Assembly: GCA_018260375.1 (NCBI GenBank)
Contig: JAGLBF010000037.1
Span: 1 to 19,529, forward strand
DNA: 19,529 nucleotides
Direction: 5' to 3'
Origin: Deinococcus sp.
Lineage (GTDB): Bacteria; Deinococcota; Deinococci; Deinococcales; Deinococcaceae
Both the position numbers and the translations under genes were made by a program. The notes beneath the pieces were generated by a model that ran no database searches, had not been told where the DNA came from, and worked only from the letters and a program-made list of their open reading frames with translations. Every line of letters begins with the position of its first letter. Position 1 is the first letter of the stretch. Below, in pieces: positions 14,633-19,529 of this stretch.

Positions 14633-16093
14633 ATGACGATTCCTGATTCGGCTCCACCAGGTTCTTCACCATCAAGTTCCTCATTCCCAGAGGCCAAAGA
14701 GGAACAGGTAGTGCAGCGCAAGCGGCCTTTGCCAGCCTGGGTCATTGCCATACCGCTGGCGTTTGCGGCGGGGTTAGGCGGCTATTATTTGGGCAAACCC
14801 AGTGCCGAGAGCGGCGGGGCACAGGCGGAACAGGCGGGAAGCACACGCAGCGGCAGTAGCGCAGCGGGCAGAACTACAGGCCCAGCTACTACAGGCGCTT
14901 CTACTACAACAAGTACAGCTACAGGACGCCTCAATGGCAGCGGAGCTGTGGTCGCCGTAACGGCCAGCACCGCCAAAGCAGGCACGCTGACCACCCAGCG
15001 TACCGCTGCGGGGACGGTCGTGCCGGCCAAGTCTACCAGCGTGGTGACGCGCAGCAGTGGCACCGTGACCGAAGTGCCGAGTGCGGTGGGGCAAACGGTG
15101 AGAGCAGGGCAAGTGCTGGTTAAGCTGAGCAATCCTGATCTCAATGCGGCTGTCGATAGTGCCCGCAACGTCCTTCAAAGCGCTCAGGCGCAGCTTGCCA
15201 GTCAGCAGGCAACCCTGCGAACCAGCCGCGTAGGGTTAGAGGCCGCCGTACAGTCAGCGCAGCTTTCCTTGAAAAATGCCCAGCAAACCTACAGCGCCGC
15301 GCAGCAACTGTATGCAGCGGGGGCTATGTCGCGCAGTGACCTCAACGTCCAGGCGGTGGCAGTACAAAATGCCCAGAGCAGCCTGGCGAGCGCGCAGACC
15401 AACTTGGCCCAAAATACCAACGCGCAGCAAAGCGGCGTGCGCGACTTGCAGCTGAGCGTGGACAAAGCCCGCATCGCGCTGAGCCAGGCCGAGCAGCAAG
15501 CCAGGGCTGTGGTGGTCTTGGCTCCCTTTGCGGGACAAGTATCAGCCGTTCTTGTGGTGAGCGGACAGTACCTCAGCAGCGGCGCAGGAGTGGTGACACT
15601 GGTCAGCAGCGACCGCCAACTCACCTTTAACGTGCCGCCCGCAGACGCGCCCAGCTTTGTGCCGGGGCGTGAACTGAGCTTTGTGGTGGGCCAGCAGCGC
15701 TACCCTGTCAAGGTGGTGAGCAACCCAGGAAGTGCCACGAACGGCGTCGTACCTATCAATGCCCGGTTTGCTGGCCGTGCAGCGCCCGCAGCGGGTACAG
15801 TGGGCGCGGTGGAGTATACCTCGGCCGTGGGTACAGGTACGCTGATTCCCACCACAGCGCTACAGGCCGACAATGATAAGGTGGGCGTGTTCACCGTACA
15901 AAACAGTCGTGCCAAGTTGCAAAACGTAGCCATCATTGGACAAACGGGCGATACAGCGGTGGTTAGCGGATTGGCCGCGGGCAGTCAAATTATCGCTACG
16001 CCTCCCGCTGGACTGGTAGACGGAGTTAGGGTAGATACTACGGGCGCAGGCAAAGCAGGGGGCAGTGCCGTGCCTGCTCGAGGCCCCTCATGA
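14633..16093 (+). CDS. HlyD/AcrA-type periplasmic adaptor of an RND efflux system
   Basis: A 486-residue membrane fusion protein that should link the pump encoded next door to an outer-membrane channel. A Ser/Pro-rich cytoplasmic start (1-30) and basic RKR (29-31) lead to one membrane helix at about 34-53. Then comes a Gly/Ala/Ser/Thr-rich linker (about 55-105). The split lipoyl-like domain is at 125-167 (GTVTEVPSAVGQTVRAGQVLV) and 291-325 (VVVLAPFAGQVSAVLVVSGQYL), enclosing an alpha-helical hairpin rich in Gln and Ala (170-290). A beta-barrel (about 328-400) and membrane-proximal domain (400-470) follow. It is anchored by a helix, not by a lipobox cysteine. Its stop overlaps the pump start by 4 bases. 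No clear Shine-Dalgarno sequence is seen at 14633, though TAGGTAGGG is close. Substrates cannot be told. Confidence 0.92.
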   Translation: MTIPDSAPPGSSPSSSSFPEAKEEQVVQRKRPLPAWVIAIPLAFAAGLGGYYLGKPSAESGGAQAEQAGSTRSGSSAAGRTTGPATTGASTTTSTATGRLNGSGAVVAVTASTAKAGTLTTQRTAAGTVVPAKSTSVVTRSSGTVTEVPSAVGQTVRAGQVLVKLSNPDLNAAVDSARNVLQSAQAQLASQQATLRTSRVGLEAAVQSAQLSLKNAQQTYSAAQQLYAAGAMSRSDLNVQAVAVQNAQSSLASAQTNLAQNTNAQQSGVRDLQLSVDKARIALSQAEQQARAVVVLAPFAGQVSAVLVVSGQYLSSGAGVVTLVSSDRQLTFNVPPADAPSFVPGRELSFVVGQQRYPVKVVSNPGSATNGVVPINARFAGRAAPAAGTVGAVEYTSAVGTGTLIPTTALQADNDKVGVFTVQNSRAKLQNVAIIGQTGDTAVVSGLAAGSQIIATPPAGLVDGVRVDTTGAGKAGGSAVPARGPS

Positions 16094-19000
16094 GCCAGAA
16101 CAACACCTCACAGCTTACCCTGCGCGAGCGCCAGGCGGCCTTTTGGCGCAGCATCAACCCGCTGGTTCACTTTTCGGTGCGGCGCTACGTATTTTCTATC
16201 GCCTTTTTTATTGGCATTGTGGTGTTTGGCCTGGTGTCTATACGCTCGGTGGGCGTGGATTTGCTGCCCAGCATCACCATTCCTGTGGTCAATGTGAGTA
16301 CCAGCTATGCAGGGGCCTCACCTGAATCGGTAGACACCGAATTGACCCAGAAGGTAGAGAGTGCGCTGGCCCAGGTGACAGGGGTGAGCAGCATGTCCAG
16401 CAGTAGCAGCAGCGGACAAAGCTACGTGACTTTACAATTTAATGATGGGGTAGACCAAAACGCTGCCGTTAACCAGGTATCCTCGCTGATTGCCAGCGTC
16501 TCTAGCCGCTTACCAACGGGTACGGGTACGCCCAGCATACGAACCTTTAACCCCAACGCCTCGCCCATCGTGGAGTTTGGACTGTCAGGGGGCCGCGCCA
16601 GTCAGAGCGACGTCTATGACTACGCCCAGAACGTGCTGGTACCGGCCTTGCAGCGGGTAGAAGGCGTAGCAGATGTATCTCTCAGTGGCGGCACGGTGCG
16701 GCAGGTGCAGGTGCTGCTGAACCCCGACAAAATGGCAGCCAGCGGCCTTAACCCCGCCGATGTCAGCAACGCCATAACCAGCAGCAATGTAAGCAGCAGT
16801 ATCGGTACCATCACCCGCAATGACAACACTCTGGCCTACAGCACCAACAGCACGCTGGGCAGCCTGAACGATGTGGGCAACGTACTGATAGACAGCGCGC
16901 GCGGCATTCATGTGTCGGACGTAGCGACGGTGCGCGACAACTCCACAGTCAGCAGCTACACCCGCATAAACGGTCTGCCTGTGGTGCTGGTGTCTCTTCA
17001 GCAGTCATCGGGGAGCAACGCGGTGAATGTGGTGGACAGCGTGCGCCGCGCTACCGCCGCCATGAAGTTGCCCCAGGGGTATAGCATCACCTACAGCAAC
17101 GACACCACCGGCCCTATCCGCAGCGCCATCAGCAACACCTTGCACGAAATGTGGATCACGGCCTTGGTGGTGGCGCTGGTCACCTTGCTCTTTTTGGGGC
17201 GGCTCAATACGGCGGTGACTGTTATCGCGGCTATTCCTATTTCACTGGCAGCGGCACCGATTTTGTACAAGCTGCTGGGGTTCACCTTTAACCAGGTGTC
17301 GCTGCTTGCACTGATCGTGGCGATTGGCATTGTGGTCGATGACTCTATTGTGGTGGCTGAGAATGTAGAGCGTTTGCGCGCTGCGGGTTACAGCCGCGTA
17401 CAGGCGGTGCTTAAGGGCGCGTCTGAGGTGTTTGGTGCGGTGGCGGCGGCGTCGCTGTCTTTGCTCGCTGTGCTGATACCCGTCAGCTTTATCGGCGGCA
17501 TTATCGGCGAATACGTGCGCCAGTTTGCGCTGGGTCTGGCCGTGGCGGTGGCTATGAGCTGGCTAGAAGCGCTGCTCTTTTTAACCGTGCGCATGGCCTA
17601 TACCCCTGACGCTCGCGCACTCAGTTGGCGCGACGTACCGTCTAGGTTCGCCAAGCTACCCGCCGACTTGCGCTGGGGCTTTGCCAGCATCAAAACGGCC
17701 TGGTTTGCGCTGCTGGCCGTGACCGTATTGCTGGTCATCTGGTCAACTGTCCGTACCCCTTACCTTTATCTCGGGGTACTGCTGTTGCCGCTGGTGCTGG
17801 GCTTGCTGCGCTTCTTGTGGGGTATAGCGCTGGCGGTGTTAGAGGCGCTGACGACCAGCCTCAGCAGCGTGACCAACCGCATACTGGGTTTTTTCCGTGA
17901 CGGCTACGCCCGTAGCCTAGATGAAGCGCTAGACTTCAGCCCACTGGTGCTGCTCTTTGCACTGGGTTTTTTGGTGCTGACGGCGCTGATAGCCGTGCCC
18001 AAGCTGAGCTCTGGCTTTACCCCCAATAGCGACTCAGGCAGTTTCAGCGCCCGATTGCGCGTGCCCAGTTCGCTGTCACTGGCGAAATCTAACGCGCTGG
18101 TGGCCCGAATGGAAAATTACTTTTTGCGCCAGAGCGATGTCAAAACCGTGCAGACTTCAGTCTCGTCAAACGGGGCCAGTGTAAACGTAACCCTCAAGCC
18201 CATCAGTCAGCGCGACAGCATCACTACGCTGACCAGCAAGTATCAGCGCGCCCTGCGCAATATGTACCCCGATTATCCCAATGTACGTGCCAACATCTTG
18301 AGCATGGGCGGTTTTCGGGGGACGGGTAGTCAGCAAAGCCTCACGCTGATTGCCACCAACTTTAATCTGCTCAAAGAGCGGGCCGCCCAGGCCGTGAGCG
18401 TGCTGGAAAATGACCCCAATGTCTTAAGTGCCAGCAGCAGTCTGGACAACACCACGCTGGAACACCGCTTTGTGCCCGACCCGCACCTGCTGGCGGGTAC
18501 AGGGCTGACCAGCAGCAGCGTAGCGAGCGTGTTGCAAGGCTACGGCAGCGGTGTCAGCGCAGGCAAGGTGGTTATCAATAATGTCACCTACCCCGTGCAG
18601 GTGCAGGTTGACCCTGCCCGCCTGAGCGACGAGCAAAGCCTGTTGTCCCTGCCTATTTATTCTGGCACCCTCAAAACCGCGCTGGCCCTTAGCCAACTGG
18701 GAACGGTGACACAAGTTGCGGCCCCCAGCCGGATTAGCCGCGACAACCGCGTGTATAGCCTGAGCCTCACCTACCAACCCGACACCGCCAGCACGCTGTC
18801 AACCGCCCAACTACAGGCGCGACTGACCATCAAACTGGCGCAGGCGGGCGTTACCGGTAATCTGGTGTTGCTGGGCGATGATGACGCACAGGGCGCTGCC
18901 GCGCTGGGCCGCAACGTGAGCGGTCTAGGTGTGCAAGCGTTCGGGTTGTCACTGCTGCTGGTGTATCTGGTGATGGCCTCGCAGTTTAACTCGTTTCGCT

Positions 19001-19479
19001 ACCCCGTGTACCTGCTGCTGCCCGTGCCGTTTGCGGTGGCTGGTGCGCTGTGGGTTACTGCCCTGGCAGGCGGCGGGCTAGACATCTTCGGCATGCTGGG
19101 CTTTTTGCTGCTGATCGGCCTTTCTGCCAAAAACGCGATTATTTACCTGGAGTTTGTGGTTGAACAATTGAAGGAGTTGCCGCTGCGTGAGGCCATGCTG
19201 GAAGCCAGCAAACTGCGCTTTCGCCCGATTATGATGACCACCCTGACGGTACTGGTGATCTCGCTGCCACTGCTGCTCAACAAAGGGAGCGGCGCAGAAT
19301 ACGGCAAAAGCATTTCGCTGGTGATCATGGGCGGCGTAACGGTGTCAGCGCTCATGACGTTTTATGTAGTGCCAGCTGCCTTCTACCTCTTTGAACGGGG
19401 CCACACCGAGCGCAACGCGGCGAAACAAGCCGAGCAGTACCGCGAAGAAGAAAAGGCCCTGATGACAGTAGATATATGA
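16090..19479 (+). CDS. RND (AcrB/HAE1-like) efflux pump with an apparent extra membrane segment
   Basis: A 1129-residue inner-membrane proton-driven transporter, the pump of a tripartite efflux system. Helix 1 is about 32-51, followed by the first porter half (SPESVDTELTQKVE, 77-90). The proton relay is intact: D417 and D418 in GIVVDDSIVVAENVER (413-428) and K1014 in GLSAKNAI (1010-1017). The second porter half runs from about 640 to 945. It is roughly 80 residues longer than typical AcrB (about 1050). The excess lies between helices 6 and 7, where residues 537-554 and 557-586 form two strongly hydrophobic stretches, suggesting 14 rather than 12 helices. It is co-translated with the adaptor through a 4-base overlap. 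No TolC-type gene is in the window. The stop codon overlaps a palindromic repeat. Confidence 0.94.
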   Translation: MSQNNTSQLTLRERQAAFWRSINPLVHFSVRRYVFSIAFFIGIVVFGLVSIRSVGVDLLPSITIPVVNVSTSYAGASPESVDTELTQKVESALAQVTGVSSMSSSSSSGQSYVTLQFNDGVDQNAAVNQVSSLIASVSSRLPTGTGTPSIRTFNPNASPIVEFGLSGGRASQSDVYDYAQNVLVPALQRVEGVADVSLSGGTVRQVQVLLNPDKMAASGLNPADVSNAITSSNVSSSIGTITRNDNTLAYSTNSTLGSLNDVGNVLIDSARGIHVSDVATVRDNSTVSSYTRINGLPVVLVSLQQSSGSNAVNVVDSVRRATAAMKLPQGYSITYSNDTTGPIRSAISNTLHEMWITALVVALVTLLFLGRLNTAVTVIAAIPISLAAAPILYKLLGFTFNQVSLLALIVAIGIVVDDSIVVAENVERLRAAGYSRVQAVLKGASEVFGAVAAASLSLLAVLIPVSFIGGIIGEYVRQFALGLAVAVAMSWLEALLFLTVRMAYTPDARALSWRDVPSRFAKLPADLRWGFASIKTAWFALLAVTVLLVIWSTVRTPYLYLGVLLLPLVLGLLRFLWGIALAVLEALTTSLSSVTNRILGFFRDGYARSLDEALDFSPLVLLFALGFLVLTALIAVPKLSSGFTPNSDSGSFSARLRVPSSLSLAKSNALVARMENYFLRQSDVKTVQTSVSSNGASVNVTLKPISQRDSITTLTSKYQRALRNMYPDYPNVRANILSMGGFRGTGSQQSLTLIATNFNLLKERAAQAVSVLENDPNVLSASSSLDNTTLEHRFVPDPHLLAGTGLTSSSVASVLQGYGSGVSAGKVVINNVTYPVQVQVDPARLSDEQSLLSLPIYSGTLKTALALSQLGTVTQVAAPSRISRDNRVYSLSLTYQPDTASTLSTAQLQARLTIKLAQAGVTGNLVLLGDDDAQGAAALGRNVSGLGVQAFGLSLLLVYLVMASQFNSFRYPVYLLLPVPFAVAGALWVTALAGGGLDIFGMLGFLLLIGLSAKNAIIYLEFVVEQLKELPLREAMLEASKLRFRPIMMTTLTVLVISLPLLLNKGSGAEYGKSISLVIMGGVTVSALMTFYVVPAAFYLFERGHTERNAAKQAEQYREEEKALMTVDI

Positions 19480-19529
19480 TACGGATTCCGATTGATTTGG
19501 CGTACTTCCGAATCAATCCGAGCGGATGC
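19479..19529 (+). repeat. Palindromic repeat, cut by the window end
   Basis: The 51 visible bases are identical to 14398-14448, beginning on the last base of the pump's TGA stop. The hairpin arms are at 19490-19500 and 19508-19518. The rest lies beyond the window. Confidence 0.85.

Overview
The window most resembles a chromosomal segment of a Deinococcus-type bacterium; this is an inference. The reasons are the combination of TreS, TreY/TreZ and GlgX sugar enzymes, a diderm-type RND efflux pair, many start codons lying 5-7 bases after a TANNNT -10 box (the leaderless arrangement common in Deinococcus), and a family of short palindromic intergenic repeats like those scattered through Deinococcus genomes. 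Base composition looks moderate rather than very GC-rich; I did not measure it. No rRNA, tRNA, CRISPR array, transposase or prophage gene was seen.

Layout. Bases 1-120 hold a repeat fragment and a promoter. treS (121-1794) encodes trehalose synthase. A gap with a decayed repeat follows, then an unrecognised gene (2136-2831) with a basic disordered N-terminus and a compact C-terminal domain. A 135-bp palindromic repeat begins on that gene's stop codon, followed by about 330 bp of non-coding DNA with tandem repeats and the glgX promoter. glgX (3297-5426), treZ (5614-7413) and treY (7410-10337) lie in one direction; treZ and treY overlap by 4 bp. A BI-1/YccA-family membrane protein (10409-11077) converges with dctA (11225-12544, minus strand) across a strong bidirectional terminator. 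gnd (12902-14398) is divergent from dctA. A second long repeat begins on the gnd stop codon. An HlyD-type adaptor (14633-16093) and an RND pump (16090-19479) form a 4-bp-overlapping operon, and a third repeat begins on the pump's stop codon and runs off the window.

How the genes work together. The first half serves storage-glucan and trehalose metabolism. GlgX debranches glycogen, TreY converts the reducing end of a maltodextrin to a trehalosyl unit, TreZ releases trehalose, and TreS interconverts maltose and trehalose. The second half is housekeeping and envelope: the oxidative pentose phosphate enzyme Gnd, C4-dicarboxylate uptake by DctA, and tripartite-type efflux without a visible outer-membrane channel gene.

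The most notable signals are the repeat family whose outer end doubles as the last base of a stop codon in three of three long copies, the triplicated Shine-Dalgarno motif before treZ at exact 11-base spacing, an apparent extra membrane-helix pair inside the RND pump, and the unrecognised protein with a possible degenerate nuclease-like domain. None of these is proven to be a new system.
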